64,000 nt of DNA from Kiritimatiellia bacterium (GCA_024694365.1 JAILJX010000008.1:1-64000), one strand, 5' to 3'; counted from the stretch's first letter, positions 8,516 to 17,434 are shown. The notes: generated by a model not told the origin, from the sequence alone. Numbers and translations: made by a program.

Positions 8516-8899
8516 ATGAAAATGTCAACGATGTTTGCGGCCGCGCTGCTTGGCGCGGCGCTGGCAGGGTGCGTAACCGAGCAACTTCCGCCCATGGATC
8601 CGCGCATAACGGTCGCGGGCAATCTCGGCGAGCGGGTTTACGTCACGGAACTGCGGTGCGTCGAGGGGTCGGGGGGATTCCGCACCTTCCAGGCACTGAC
8701 CGTCAACACGACAGGATTGGAGCTTCCTGTCCAGTGGCGGGCTGTATGGTACGATGGCGACGGCATGGAGATCGACACCATCGTCTCGTCGTGGAACGAT
8801 GCGATGCTCCAGCCCAACGAGACGAAGGGGCTCATGTGCACCGCGCCTTCGCCGGATGCCGAAGACGTACGCATATACATACGCGAAATGCCGCGTTGA
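8516..8899 (+). CDS. YcfL-like (DUF1425) lipoprotein
   Basis: This is a 127-residue lipoprotein with lipobox LAGC followed by a DUF1425/YcfL-type beta domain. Residues such as TVNTTGLELPVQWRAVWYDG fit the conserved strand-turn-strand core. YcfL-family genes commonly neighbour lpoB in Gram-negative bacteria, and that is the case here, with lpoB-like 44 bases downstream. It is probably an outer-membrane-associated accessory of the cluster. Its biochemical role is unknown even in model species. Confidence 0.75.
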   Translation: MKMSTMFAAALLGAALAGCVTEQLPPMDPRITVAGNLGERVYVTELRCVEGSGGFRTFQALTVNTTGLELPVQWRAVWYDGDGMEIDTIVSSWNDAMLQPNETKGLMCTAPSPDAEDVRIYIREMPR

Positions 8900-8943
8900 G
8901 TCTTGATTTCTGACACTGCAACAAAAAACAAAGGAAAACGACA

Positions 8944-9498
8944 ATGAAAAAAACGATACTTCCGGTTTTGGCCATAGCGTTGGCGTCCGCCGCCGTGACG
9001 GGATGCACGACAACCACCCGCCGCTATGCCTCCAACGAAACGCGCCAGACCGTAGCGGGATTCTCGGAGGAGGACATCGACTATACGGCGTCCGTCGCAG
9101 TGCAGTCCATACTGCGCCAGGACCGCATAAAACTGCATGACGGCGCCAACAGGGCCGTGACGATCGTCGAAGACGTCACCAACGACACGCTCAGCCGCGG
9201 ACGCGACGCGGGAGCGCTCGCGGAGGCGCTTGGAATGTCGCTGCGCGAGGCGCTGACGAATTCCGGAAGGGTCATCGTCTACAACAAGGAAGCGGCAAGA
9301 TACGCGAAGATCAAGCTGGAGCCTCAGTACCGTCTCGCCGGACGCCTCACCGAGCGCAATCTGCGCCAGGACAACGGCGACTTCCAGAAGGAGTACAATC
9401 TCAACCTCACTCTCGTCGATCTTTCGACTGGCACGGAGTTCTGGCAGAAGCGCGTGCATGTCGGCAAGCTTGTCGACGAGGACAACGTGATGAACTGA
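8944..9498 (+). CDS. lpoB: LpoB-like outer-membrane lipoprotein (PBP activator family)
   Basis: This 184-residue lipoprotein (lipobox VTGC) has the LpoB fold pattern: a paired helix-strand with GRDAGALAEALGMSLREAL, then YRLAGRLTERN, then a terminal LTLVDLSTGTEFWQK strand. In enterobacteria LpoB crosses the periplasm to stimulate the class A penicillin-binding protein PBP1b. This homologue lacks the long Pro-rich N-terminal tether of E. coli LpoB, so its reach or partner may differ. It sits second in a tightly spaced envelope cluster. The family assignment is fairly firm, but the PBP-activating role is inferred. Confidence 0.8.
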   Translation: MKKTILPVLAIALASAAVTGCTTTTRRYASNETRQTVAGFSEEDIDYTASVAVQSILRQDRIKLHDGANRAVTIVEDVTNDTLSRGRDAGALAEALGMSLREALTNSGRVIVYNKEAARYAKIKLEPQYRLAGRLTERNLRQDNGDFQKEYNLNLTLVDLSTGTEFWQKRVHVGKLVDEDNVMN

Positions 9499-9518
9499 CA
9501 GGCGAAAGGGGTGAAAAC

Positions 9519-10919
9519 ATGAAAAAGATATCTGCATTCGCAGTTGCGGCCGCGATTCTTGCTCCGGGGGCGGTTTTTGCGGAAGAAGAGACCCTGCCGG
9601 CGGATTCGGAGGGGGTGGTGGAGTCCGCCCCGGCGGCAGGCGACGCCTCGGTCGAGGCGGCGAACGACGAAGCCGCGGTGACGCTCGACGCCAACGACAA
9701 GGTCCAGGAGGCGTTCGACGGTTTCATCGCCGCGCGAAACAAAAAGGACAAGGGCTTCTCAGCATACGGCAAGGCCCATCCGGTTTCCGGGATCACGTAT
9801 TTTGCGGTGATGGAGCCTGTCAGCGGGCCCGGACCCAAAGACCCCGAATTCATCCAGAAGCGCCAGACCGCTTTCATGAGGGCGTTCGCGAAAATCCGCG
9901 AAGATTACGTGAAGTCGTCCCTCAACGGAACCATACGCAGCTGCGTGGACAATCTCTTCGAAAGCGACAAGGGCGCCTTGGACAAGCAGGATTTCGGATC
10001 GTCCGACCAGGTGGACCGTCTCGCCAAGAAGACGCTCGCCCTCGCCGAGGCCGACCTCGACCGCAAGCTGGAAGACTGCGGCGTGGATCCCGCCCAGTTC
10101 GACGGCGTGGCGGCGAAACGCAAGGCCCTCTCGCAGAAGATTCTCGCAGAGTGCGCTTCGCACGCGTTCGGATCGTGCTCCGGGATAAGCGTCGTCAAGA
10201 CGGTGGAAGGCGGCGCGGCGGACGGCTACACCATCGGAGTAATAGCGAAGTTCGACCCGCAGTACGTCTTTTTCGCGGACTGCATGGCGAAGGGGAAGCG
10301 TCCGATGCCGTCGGCCCCCGGCATAGACGTAGGAGAGATGCTGAAGGGCGATCTTTCGCAGAACTTCGGCACGCGCTTCTATTATGACGAGAAGGGCATG
10401 CCTGCCCTTGTGAGCTTTGGACAGTGGGGAGGCGGAACCGCCGCCGACCGCACCGAAAGGATGCTGCAGGAGAAGGCGGCGAGACTTCAGGCCGAGGCGC
10501 AGGCGAATGTGGACATGAACAACTTCATTTCCGGCAGCCTCACCTTCGACGAAGCCGTGAAAGGCGGCGAGGAATGGAGCAAGACGATAAGCTACAACCC
10601 CGACGGAACGCCCGTCGCTTCCGAGATCTCCGCAACGCTGGCAGATTTCGTTTCGCGCACAAGCACCGTGAAAGCGTCGCTCAGGATGGCCGGACGCGAG
10701 GTCCTCGTCTCGAAGATGGTGACCCATCCCGACACCAAACAGAAGATCGCCGTCGCGGCGGTGGGCTGGAGTTTCACGCGCCTTGCGGAGCAGGTGCGCG
10801 TGGAGGAGATGCGCCGCAGACCCGACCGCGAGGTCGCCCCGGAGCCCCCTCCCGCCGAGCCTGAGCCCGAACAGCCCGGCGAGGCGACGCTGCGCGAGGG
10901 CGACGAGTACGACTTCTGA
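9519..10919 (+). CDS. Exported protein of the lpoB cluster (DUF6844-like, tentative)
   Basis: This 466-residue protein has a standard signal peptide ending AVFA, then an acidic Ala/Glu linker (residues about 22-65), then a soluble domain of about 370 residues and a Pro/Glu-rich tail. I recognise no catalytic motif. The lpoB-adjacent context suggests the uncharacterised family named DUF6844, but that label is tentative. It starts 20 bases after lpoB with GAAAGGGGTG upstream of the ATG. It probably works in the periplasm with the flanking lipoproteins. Confidence 0.7.
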   Translation: MKKISAFAVAAAILAPGAVFAEEETLPADSEGVVESAPAAGDASVEAANDEAAVTLDANDKVQEAFDGFIAARNKKDKGFSAYGKAHPVSGITYFAVMEPVSGPGPKDPEFIQKRQTAFMRAFAKIREDYVKSSLNGTIRSCVDNLFESDKGALDKQDFGSSDQVDRLAKKTLALAEADLDRKLEDCGVDPAQFDGVAAKRKALSQKILAECASHAFGSCSGISVVKTVEGGAADGYTIGVIAKFDPQYVFFADCMAKGKRPMPSAPGIDVGEMLKGDLSQNFGTRFYYDEKGMPALVSFGQWGGGTAADRTERMLQEKAARLQAEAQANVDMNNFISGSLTFDEAVKGGEEWSKTISYNPDGTPVASEISATLADFVSRTSTVKASLRMAGREVLVSKMVTHPDTKQKIAVAAVGWSFTRLAEQVRVEEMRRRPDREVAPEPPPAEPEPEQPGEATLREGDEYDF

Positions 10920-10967
10920 CATGTCGCGGGCAAACGAAACGCATAAAAAACGAAAGGAATCCTCGAT

Positions 10968-12257
10968 ATGAAGCTTAAATTCGCGTCGGTTGCGCTTATG
11001 GCGCTGTGCTTGTTCGCTGCAGACGCAGCGGAGGAGCCGGTGAAGTCGGTGGGTTACGGGAAATCCTATCGCGAAGCCGTCAACGAGGCACTCGTTTCGG
11101 CTCTGCAGCAAAAGACGGGCGTCGCCATAACTGCCGAGGAGAAGTCAAGCCTCGTTTCGTCGCAGAAGGCGGAGTCGTTGAACGACGAGCATATGACGAA
11201 ATCGCAGATCGAAGACTCGGTGAAGTCTGCTTTCAACACCGTGGCCAGCGGAAAAATACTGCGCTACACGGTCGATGAGGACGGCACGTCGTACGACAAG
11301 GACAGCGGCGTTTACAAGGTGTCGGTCACCGCGTATTTCCCGGGCGGATACAAGGCGCCCGGAAGGCCCGAGGGGAACCTGCGCAGGATGGCGGTGTCGG
11401 TGTTCCGCGTCGAGACCGGCGACTCGTACAGCTGGTACGGCACCGCCGAGTCGTCCGCCGCTTGGGTGAAGACGCTCGCGGCGAAACTCAACGAGAGGCT
11501 TGCCCAGACGAGGAAGTTCTCCATGGTCGACCGTGCGTTCGATGAAGAGGTCGACGCCGAACTCGCACGTTTGACGGGTCCGAACGCAAGCGCCGAGGAT
11601 GCGGAGCGGCTTGGCCGCAAGCTCGGAACCGACTACCTCGTCGTAGGCACGGTCAAGCTCCGTCCTGTGCAATCGCCGGGCGAGAATCCGCTCACAGGTC
11701 AGCCGCTGGAGCCTTTCTCCCAGGTCTTCGCTGAGGTTAGCTACCGCGTGCTCGTCGCCCCGACCGGGCAGCTGAAGTGGGCCGACACGGTCACGGTCGA
11801 TGCGTTGGACTGCCCGGCGGTCGATATCGCTTCGTTCGCGTCATTGTCCGCCGACGCCGCATCGCAGGAGATAGCCGACTCGTTGATGGACAACATCCTT
11901 CCGCTCGAAATCGTCGGGAAGACGTCTTCCGGACTTCTGGTCATCGGCGAAGGCGGCAAGTCGCTGGCTCCCGGCGAGATGTTCACGGTATATGCGCTCG
12001 GGGAGAAGGTCCGCGACACGAGGACCGGCGAAGTCCTCGACAGGCTTGAGGAGGCTGTCGGCGAGATAAAGATTGTCGAAGTGAAAAGCAAGCTCAGCTA
12101 TGCCGAAATCGTCGGCGGAGACGCGGACAAGATGGTCCCCGGCGCTCGCTTGAGGCGTCCCGTGACGTCCGGCGCGGAAGAGCAGGCCGCTCCGGCGCTA
12201 TCTCCCGCGCCGACGATTCAGGTGTCGCCTTCGGGCGGAGTCGTTTTCCCGTTCTGA
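10968..12257 (+). CDS. CsgG/FlgT-like exported protein
   Basis: This 429-residue protein has a signal peptide (cleavage near FAADAAE). An N-terminal stretch, GYGKSYREAVNEALVSALQQ, is typical of FlgT/LPP20-type N-domains. It is followed by a CsgG/TolB-N-like middle with KLNERLAQTRKFSMVDR and GTDYLVVGTVKL. The last third, GGKSLAPGEMFTVYALGEKV, resembles the FlgT C-terminal beta domain. Such proteins assemble at the outer membrane (curli secretion, flagellar collar) or act as envelope accessories. No curli or flagellar genes are seen here, so a role in the lpoB cluster is more likely. Confidence 0.7.
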   Translation: MKLKFASVALMALCLFAADAAEEPVKSVGYGKSYREAVNEALVSALQQKTGVAITAEEKSSLVSSQKAESLNDEHMTKSQIEDSVKSAFNTVASGKILRYTVDEDGTSYDKDSGVYKVSVTAYFPGGYKAPGRPEGNLRRMAVSVFRVETGDSYSWYGTAESSAAWVKTLAAKLNERLAQTRKFSMVDRAFDEEVDAELARLTGPNASAEDAERLGRKLGTDYLVVGTVKLRPVQSPGENPLTGQPLEPFSQVFAEVSYRVLVAPTGQLKWADTVTVDALDCPAVDIASFASLSADAASQEIADSLMDNILPLEIVGKTSSGLLVIGEGGKSLAPGEMFTVYALGEKVRDTRTGEVLDRLEEAVGEIKIVEVKSKLSYAEIVGGDADKMVPGARLRRPVTSGAEEQAAPALSPAPTIQVSPSGGVVFPF

Positions 12258-12289
12258 CGGGACATGGATGGAAGTGGGGCGTGGAGAGG

Positions 12290-13750
12290 ATGAAAGGACT
12301 GGATTTTCCGCTTTTCGCGGCCGGGCTCGCGGCGGTGCTTTCCGGCGCGGGCTGCCGGACGACGCGCGAGGTTCTTGACGATTACGAAATGAACTACGCG
12401 CGCGGCGCTTACGAAGAAGCCTCGAAGGAGGTTTCCGAGCTGGCCGCCGAAGAGGACGACTCGCAGCTCATGTACGGGCTTCTTGCGGCGAGCGCGCTGA
12501 GGAATTTCGGTGCGGACGCAAGCGCCAACATCCTGCTGGACAGGGCCGAAGACGTCATGGTCGGGTACGACACGGAGTCGGCATTCGCTTCGGGTGCGCA
12601 CGGCGCCATGGCAATGATGACCAACGACCGCGCGTTCCCGTATGACGGCGGCGGACAGGACCGCGTCTTCACATGCCTTTACAAGGCCATAAACTATGCG
12701 GCGGCCGGCGATTCCGCCGCCGCGCGCACTGAATTCAACCGCGCCGAGCAGTACCAGGAGAACTGGCTCTGGCAGAGGCGCAAGGACATCTCGGCCGCCC
12801 AGGAACGCCTCGACGAGGAGGCTGCCGAATATGCAAAGGAAAACAAAAGCGATTCCGGCGATTCGGGCAAAATCGCGAAGGGGGTTCTTGCGAACAAGGA
12901 TTTCTGCGCACAGCTTGAGGAGAACCTCGGCTATGACGCCGCGAAAAGCGGCGATCTTGACAGGTTGCATCCGTCGGATTGGACGAATCCCTACGCGTCG
13001 CATGTCATGGGCGTTTTCCGCTGGATCAACGGCGATCCGGTCGGGAACTGCCTGAGAGATTCGGCGCAGTACCGCAGGGACTGCAAAACCGCAGCCGCAG
13101 ACAGCAATATGCAGAGGAAGGGGGAAACGCCTTCCGACACCGTTTGGGTGTGGGTGGAAGACGGGCTGTGTCCGATGCGCAAGGAGTGGCGCATAGACCT
13201 CCCCATAGTCCTGATCCCCTACGCAAACAAATACATCCTCTACGCGGGAATGGCGTTCCCCAAGCTGGAGTACCGCCAGACCGGCGCGAACGGATGGACG
13301 GTAATGACCTCCGGGGAAAATGTGAACATGGAGGAGCTCGCCGACATCGACAAGCTGATAAAGCTGGAGTATGACGTGTATCTCCGCGGCGCGCTGACGC
13401 GCGAAATCACAAGAACGGTCGTGAAGATCGGCGCTCAGGTCGCATTGGGGATCGCAGCGGACAATACGAACGACTGGCGCGTAGAGCTCGCCCTCAGGGC
13501 TTCCCAGGCGGGAGTCGCGGCGTGGGCGCTCTCCACCACGGCGGCAGACGAACGCAGCTGGACGGCGTTGCCCAAACGTGTGCTTGTGGGCAAGGTGCGG
13601 CGGCCGGCGGACGGAAAAATCGTGATTGTAGCCGATGGCGGGACCGTCGCGGAAGTCGTTCTTCCCGAGGGCAATTCGATGGTTTTCGTGACGAAGCCGG
13701 CCCCGGGAGCCGCCGCCGCGGTCAAAACGGCCAATTTCCCCAACAGGTGA
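12290..13750 (+). CDS. COG3014-like lipoprotein with helical repeats
   Basis: This is a 486-residue lipoprotein with lipobox SGAGC. Residues about 25-230 are alpha-helical and TPR-like. The remainder is beta-rich and contains the WVWVEDGLCPMRKEWRIDLP segment. Length, order and context match COG3014, an uncharacterised family found beside ycfL and lpoB in Gammaproteobacteria. I place the start at ATG 12290; an in-frame GTG at 12281 is the alternative, and neither has a decisive ribosome binding site. As the last gene of the five-gene cluster it is followed by a new promoter. Confidence 0.75.
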   Translation: MKGLDFPLFAAGLAAVLSGAGCRTTREVLDDYEMNYARGAYEEASKEVSELAAEEDDSQLMYGLLAASALRNFGADASANILLDRAEDVMVGYDTESAFASGAHGAMAMMTNDRAFPYDGGGQDRVFTCLYKAINYAAAGDSAAARTEFNRAEQYQENWLWQRRKDISAAQERLDEEAAEYAKENKSDSGDSGKIAKGVLANKDFCAQLEENLGYDAAKSGDLDRLHPSDWTNPYASHVMGVFRWINGDPVGNCLRDSAQYRRDCKTAAADSNMQRKGETPSDTVWVWVEDGLCPMRKEWRIDLPIVLIPYANKYILYAGMAFPKLEYRQTGANGWTVMTSGENVNMEELADIDKLIKLEYDVYLRGALTREITRTVVKIGAQVALGIAADNTNDWRVELALRASQAGVAAWALSTTAADERSWTALPKRVLVGKVRRPADGKIVIVADGGTVAEVVLPEGNSMVFVTKPAPGAAAAVKTANFPNR

Positions 13751-13761
13751 GCGGCGAATTA

Positions 13762-13770
13762 TGGTATAAT
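13762..13770 (+). promoter_or_regulatory. Extended -10 promoter
   Basis: TGG-TATAAT predicts transcription from about 13777, a leader of about 25 bases with TGGAGG at 13790-13795, and then ATG 13802. Confidence 0.75.
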
Positions 13771-13801
13771 AGACGAAACAAGCGAAGAATGGAGGTTGGA
13801 T

Positions 13802-14515
13802 ATGGTGGATTATGAAAGCCAGTTCGAGAAGCCGGAATATGGATTGACCAGGCAGACGGCCGTGGCGCGCACGTTCAAGCTGGTCTACGGATGGATGTTT
13901 GCGGGGCTCGCGGTATCCGGGGCCGTGGCGTGGTATGCGGCGACATCGCGTCCGTTGATGCGGGCGGTGTTCGCCGTGCCGAACTTCTACATACTCATCG
14001 GTCTCGAGCTTGCCCTCGTTTTCGGGCTCAGCGCCGGGATACGGAAGATTCCCGCCGCGCTGGCTGTCGTGCTGTTCATGGGCTATTCAGCCTTGAACGG
14101 CCTCACGCTTTCGGCGATATTCCACGTATACGATTTGGGGTCGATAGTCCGGGTCTTCTTCATTTCGGCCGGAATGTTCGGCGGCCTCGCCGTGTACGGG
14201 ACAGTCACAAAGAGCGATCTTTCCGGTGTCGGATCCTTCTGCGGCATGGCGCTTTGGGGGTTGATTCTCGCCATTGTGGTCAATATGTTCGCAGGCTCTT
14301 CCGGCTTGGATCTTGTAATCTCGTTCGCGGGCATCGTGATTTTCACCGGCCTTACGATGTATGATGCGCAGAAGGTGCGCCAGATGGCTGCGGAGGAAGG
14401 CTCGATCGATTCCGCGACGGTTCAGAAACTCGGAATAATAGGCGCGCTTGCGCTTTATCTCGATTTCATAAACATCTTTCTCTATCTTCTCAAGCTTTTC
14501 GGCAAGGAACGTTGA
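13802..14515 (+). CDS. Bax inhibitor-1/YccA family membrane protein
   Basis: This 237-residue protein has seven hydrophobic segments. It carries the family blocks NGLTLSAIF in the third or fourth helix and GLTMYDAQKVRQM near the end, where the Asp belongs to the pH-sensing aspartate pair of BI-1 proteins. The family forms Ca2+-leak or stress-related inner-membrane proteins. ATG 13802 is preferred to an upstream in-frame TTG because GGAGG is correctly spaced. Its stop codon overlaps the start of the LysM gene, so the two are translationally coupled. Confidence 0.9.
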   Translation: MVDYESQFEKPEYGLTRQTAVARTFKLVYGWMFAGLAVSGAVAWYAATSRPLMRAVFAVPNFYILIGLELALVFGLSAGIRKIPAALAVVLFMGYSALNGLTLSAIFHVYDLGSIVRVFFISAGMFGGLAVYGTVTKSDLSGVGSFCGMALWGLILAIVVNMFAGSSGLDLVISFAGIVIFTGLTMYDAQKVRQMAAEEGSIDSATVQKLGIIGALALYLDFINIFLYLLKLFGKER

Positions 14516-14934
14516 TGGTAGACAGGGACGAAGCGCCTTCCGGGAAGATAAACTGGCCCGCAGTGATAGTGGTGAGCGTGGCGGTTCATGCCGTCGCGCT
14601 CGGGATATTCTGGCTGTTCTCCGAGGAGAAGTCCGACGCGCCCGCCGATGAAGCCGTCGCCGAGAGCGGCGGAACCGATGCTGCGGCGCCGGAGCGGGCG
14701 CCTGAGACGGGCTCTTCCGTTGAACGTCCGCAGAGGCAGCCCGCAGAAGGGGTGCCAGCCCCCGCCGGGCAGGCTTCGGGGCAATCGGAATACACTGTCG
14801 TAAGAGGCGACAACCTTTCAAAAATCGCGGAGAAATTCGGTTGCACTGTCGATGGCATAAAGAAGGCCAGCAACCTTGAAAGCGACAATCTTCAGATCGG
14901 GCAGAAGCTGAAGATTCCCGCAAAGCATCCCTGA
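14515..14934 (+). CDS. Membrane-anchored LysM-domain protein
   Basis: This 139-residue protein has a short cytoplasmic N-terminus, one membrane helix (residues about 14-33), an Ala/Glu/Pro-rich spacer and a single C-terminal LysM domain. The domain is recognisable by YTVVRGDNLSKIAEKFG and the closing LQIGQKLKIP. It should therefore bind peptidoglycan on the periplasmic side. ATG overlaps the previous stop as TGATG. Its catalytic partner, if any, is not in this operon; the downstream gene is rsmB. Confidence 0.9.
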   Translation: MVDRDEAPSGKINWPAVIVVSVAVHAVALGIFWLFSEEKSDAPADEAVAESGGTDAAAPERAPETGSSVERPQRQPAEGVPAPAGQASGQSEYTVVRGDNLSKIAEKFGCTVDGIKKASNLESDNLQIGQKLKIPAKHP

Positions 14935-14938
14935 CAAG

Positions 14939-16096
14939 ATGAACAATTCCCGCAGAGCGGCGGCGTTTGCGGTCGCCGCGTGGTTGAAAACCAAGGAATT
15001 CCCGTCGAATCTTCTGCCGTCAGGTCCCGACCGGTCTTTTGTGCAGGATATTGTCTACACGGTCGTGAGGCGTCTGCGTCCATTGCGCAAGATCTTGGGC
15101 TCCCTTGTCAAGACATGGCCGAAGGGGGAGCTGGAAGCGCTGCTTTATGTCGGCGCTGCGCAGATCCTGTACATGGACGGTGTCGCCGATTACGCCGCCG
15201 TGAACGAAACGGTCGAGGCTGCGAAAGAGTGTCCGAATCCGTCGGTCGCAAAAGTCGTAAACGGCGTTCTCAGGAATCTCCTCAGGCGCAGGGACGAATT
15301 CCTCGCCGCGCTTGCGTCCGCTCCCGTCGCCGAGCGCGAGGGGTATCCGGAATCGCTTTGGAGGCGTTGGACAGCCCGGTATGGCGCAGCGGACGCCGAA
15401 AAGCTTGCCGTATGGCACAATACCCCGGCCGTCACTTATCTCGCTCGCAAGGACGGCACTTTCACCGCGCTCGGGCGCGGGGAGCGCGTGGACGCGGTCA
15501 AGGGTTTTGCGGAGGGCGATTTCATCGTCCAGGATCCCGCGACGGCGCTTGCGGTCGGTCTTCTGGCGCCCGCGGAGGGGGAGAGAATCCTCGATGCATG
15601 CGCTGCGCCGGGCGGGAAGACTGTGCAGATCGCATGGCGCGGGGCGGACGTTACGGCATGCGAGGTGAATCCAGCGAGGCGCCGCAGGCTTGCCGGGAAT
15701 CTCGAGAGGATGAAGCTCGATGTCGCCGTCGTTCCGTCTTTGCCGGATGCAGGGTCCTTCGACAAGGTGCTGGCCGACGCGCCCTGCACGAACACCGGGG
15801 TCTTGAGGCGGCGCCCCGACGCCAGGTGGAATTGGAGCGGGGAGAAGCTCGCCTCTCTCGTGCGGCTGCAGGCGGAGATACTCGATCGCGTCGCTCCCCT
15901 GGTGAGGCCCGGGGGGATGCTCGTCTACTCGACCTGCTCGAACGAGCCCGAGGAGAATGCGGACCAGGTCCGTGCGTTCCTGTCGCGCCATCCGGAATTC
16001 TCGTTGAAGGACAGCCGGGAAAGCGTTCCTTTCCGTGACGGACGAGATGGTGCCTACGCTGCGGCGCTCCTGCGCTCCGCAAGCAGAGCCGATTGA
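14939..16096 (+). CDS. rsmB: 16S rRNA m5C967 methyltransferase RsmB
   Basis: This 385-residue protein has the RsmB layout. A NusB-like RNA-binding N-domain (residues about 1-130) is followed by a Rossmann methyltransferase domain with the S-adenosylmethionine site LDACAAPGGKT (about residues 217-227). Motif IV is DAPCTNTGVLRRRPD, and the catalytic-cysteine block is YSTCSNEPEEN. The enzyme methylates C967 of 16S rRNA (E. coli numbering). It begins four bases after the LysM gene, so the operon is BI-1-LysM-RsmB. It is slightly shorter than the E. coli enzyme (429 residues). Confidence 0.93.
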   Translation: MNNSRRAAAFAVAAWLKTKEFPSNLLPSGPDRSFVQDIVYTVVRRLRPLRKILGSLVKTWPKGELEALLYVGAAQILYMDGVADYAAVNETVEAAKECPNPSVAKVVNGVLRNLLRRRDEFLAALASAPVAEREGYPESLWRRWTARYGAADAEKLAVWHNTPAVTYLARKDGTFTALGRGERVDAVKGFAEGDFIVQDPATALAVGLLAPAEGERILDACAAPGGKTVQIAWRGADVTACEVNPARRRRLAGNLERMKLDVAVVPSLPDAGSFDKVLADAPCTNTGVLRRRPDARWNWSGEKLASLVRLQAEILDRVAPLVRPGGMLVYSTCSNEPEENADQVRAFLSRHPEFSLKDSRESVPFRDGRDGAYAAALLRSASRAD

Positions 16097-16109
16097 GATA
16101 TGATATAAT
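16088..16109 (+). promoter_or_regulatory. Extended -10 promoter with conserved upstream block
   Basis: TGA-TATAAT ends at 16109 and begins inside the rsmB stop region. The 25 bases 16088-16112 are identical at 24 positions to 62736-62760, another promoter in this window. Transcription should start near 16116, leaving a leader of about 41 bases before ATG 16157. Confidence 0.75.
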
Positions 16110-16156
16110 ATGTGAACCTGCAGGAAAAATTTCAAAAACAGAACGGAGTACAAAAA

Positions 16157-16543
16157 ATGGCGGCAATATACGAGTACACGGGTGTGGTCGAGAAAGTCCT
16201 CCCGACGCAGACATTCGCAAGCGGATTCTCCAAGCGAGATATAGTCATGACGGACGATGTAGGCCAGGAGTCGAAGTGGCCGAACCATATCGCATTCACA
16301 TTCAAGAAGGACAACGCAAGCCTTCTGGAAGGGGTGAAGGAGGGCGCCCGCGCCAAGATACGCTTTGCGATCGACGGCCGCGAATGGACGAATCCTCAGG
16401 GCCAGGTCAAATATTTCACCGATCTCACCGGGCTCAAGCTCGAGGTGCTCAATTCCGACGGCACTTCCACCGAGCCAGTCCCCGCCCCCGCCGAGCCGGA
16501 CTTTCCGGCCGATGCCGGGGATGTGGAAGACATGCCGTTCTGA
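16157..16543 (+). CDS. DUF3127 OB-fold-like protein with SSB-like acidic tail
   Basis: This 128-residue protein matches DUF3127, with FSKRDIVMTDD, HIAFTFKKD, then IDGREWTNPQGQVKYFTDLTG; the GREW block is diagnostic. The fold is presumably an OB barrel. The last residues, DVEDMPF, resemble the acidic D-x-P-F tip by which bacterial SSB recruits partner proteins, and a Pro-rich linker precedes it as in SSB. I infer an ssDNA- or RNA-binding role, but this is not established for the family. The start at 16157 is chosen over an in-frame GTG at 16112 because that codon precedes the predicted transcription start and CGGAG lies upstream of 16157. Confidence 0.8.
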   Translation: MAAIYEYTGVVEKVLPTQTFASGFSKRDIVMTDDVGQESKWPNHIAFTFKKDNASLLEGVKEGARAKIRFAIDGREWTNPQGQVKYFTDLTGLKLEVLNSDGTSTEPVPAPAEPDFPADAGDVEDMPF

Positions 16544-16558
16544 CGGCGGACGCCAGGG

Positions 16559-17419
16559 ATGGTCTGGAGGGAAGTCCTAGCCAAGGCGGAATCGTATCTG
16601 GGCGCAAAGGGCGTGCCGGATCCTTCCGTCGCCGCCGAACTTCTCGCGGCGCGTCTGCTGAAATGCGGCCGCGGAACGCTCGCGGCGCATTCCGGGAAGG
16701 AGGCGCCTGAGCGGTGCCTCGAGGCGATGCGCCGGGGCATGGCCAGGCTTGCCAAAGGCGAGCCGGTGCAGTATGTCCTCGGCGAGTGGGACTTCCGCAC
16801 GCTGACTTTGGGCTGCGACAGGCGCGCGCTCATACCGAGGCCGGAGACGGAGGAGCTCGTCACCAGGGTTCTCGCATACCTGAAGGGCCTGCGCGCGCAG
16901 ACGCCGTTCGTTGTGGATGCGGGAACCGGCACCGGGGCGATAATACTTTCGATCGCCAAGGAATACGATGGCGACGGCGTTTTCCTCGGCACCGACATAT
17001 CCGAGGATGCCATAGCGCTCGCGAAGGAGAACGCTTCGCGGTGCGGGCTTTCCGGAAGGGTGAAATTCGTCGTGGCTGACGGTCTCGACGATTTCGACGA
17101 GCCAGAGTGTTTCGACGCGATAGTCTCTAACCCTCCGTACGTGGAGAGATCGGTCTGCGCGACGCTCGACCCCAGGATAAGGGATTTTGAACCCCGCATC
17201 GCCCTGGACGGAGGCGAATCGGGACTCGATTTCTACGAGAGGTATCTTGCCGACGCCTTGAATCTCCTCAAGCCGGGCGGAGCCGTCTTCTTCGAAATCG
17301 GCGAGAACCAGGGCGCGGCGCTGGAGAGGATGATGTCCGGGTACGGGTTCTGCGGAATTTGCATAGAGAAGGATTATTCCGGACGCGACAGGTACGCCTC
17401 CGCGAGACTTGCGGGGTGA
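16559..17419 (+). CDS. prmC: Release factor glutamine N5-methyltransferase PrmC
   Basis: This 286-residue protein has the N-terminal helical domain and the GEPVQYVLGEWDF segment typical of PrmC (HemK). The SAM-binding site is VVDAGTGTGAIILSIA and the glutamine-binding catalytic motif is NPPY (SNPPYVERS, residues about 189-197). It methylates the GGQ glutamine of RF1 and RF2. It starts 15 bases after the DUF3127 gene and is followed after 15 bases by an ABC exporter, so the three probably form one operon. In many bacteria prmC lies next to prfA, which is not seen here. Confidence 0.93.
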   Translation: MVWREVLAKAESYLGAKGVPDPSVAAELLAARLLKCGRGTLAAHSGKEAPERCLEAMRRGMARLAKGEPVQYVLGEWDFRTLTLGCDRRALIPRPETEELVTRVLAYLKGLRAQTPFVVDAGTGTGAIILSIAKEYDGDGVFLGTDISEDAIALAKENASRCGLSGRVKFVVADGLDDFDEPECFDAIVSNPPYVERSVCATLDPRIRDFEPRIALDGGESGLDFYERYLADALNLLKPGGAVFFEIGENQGAALERMMSGYGFCGICIEKDYSGRDRYASARLAG

Positions 17420-17434
17420 GAAAGGAACTTCTTC

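Noticed and set aside
16112-16156. GTG start for the DUF3127 protein
   Set aside because: It precedes the predicted transcription start and lacks a ribosome binding site, whereas ATG 16157 has CGGAG.
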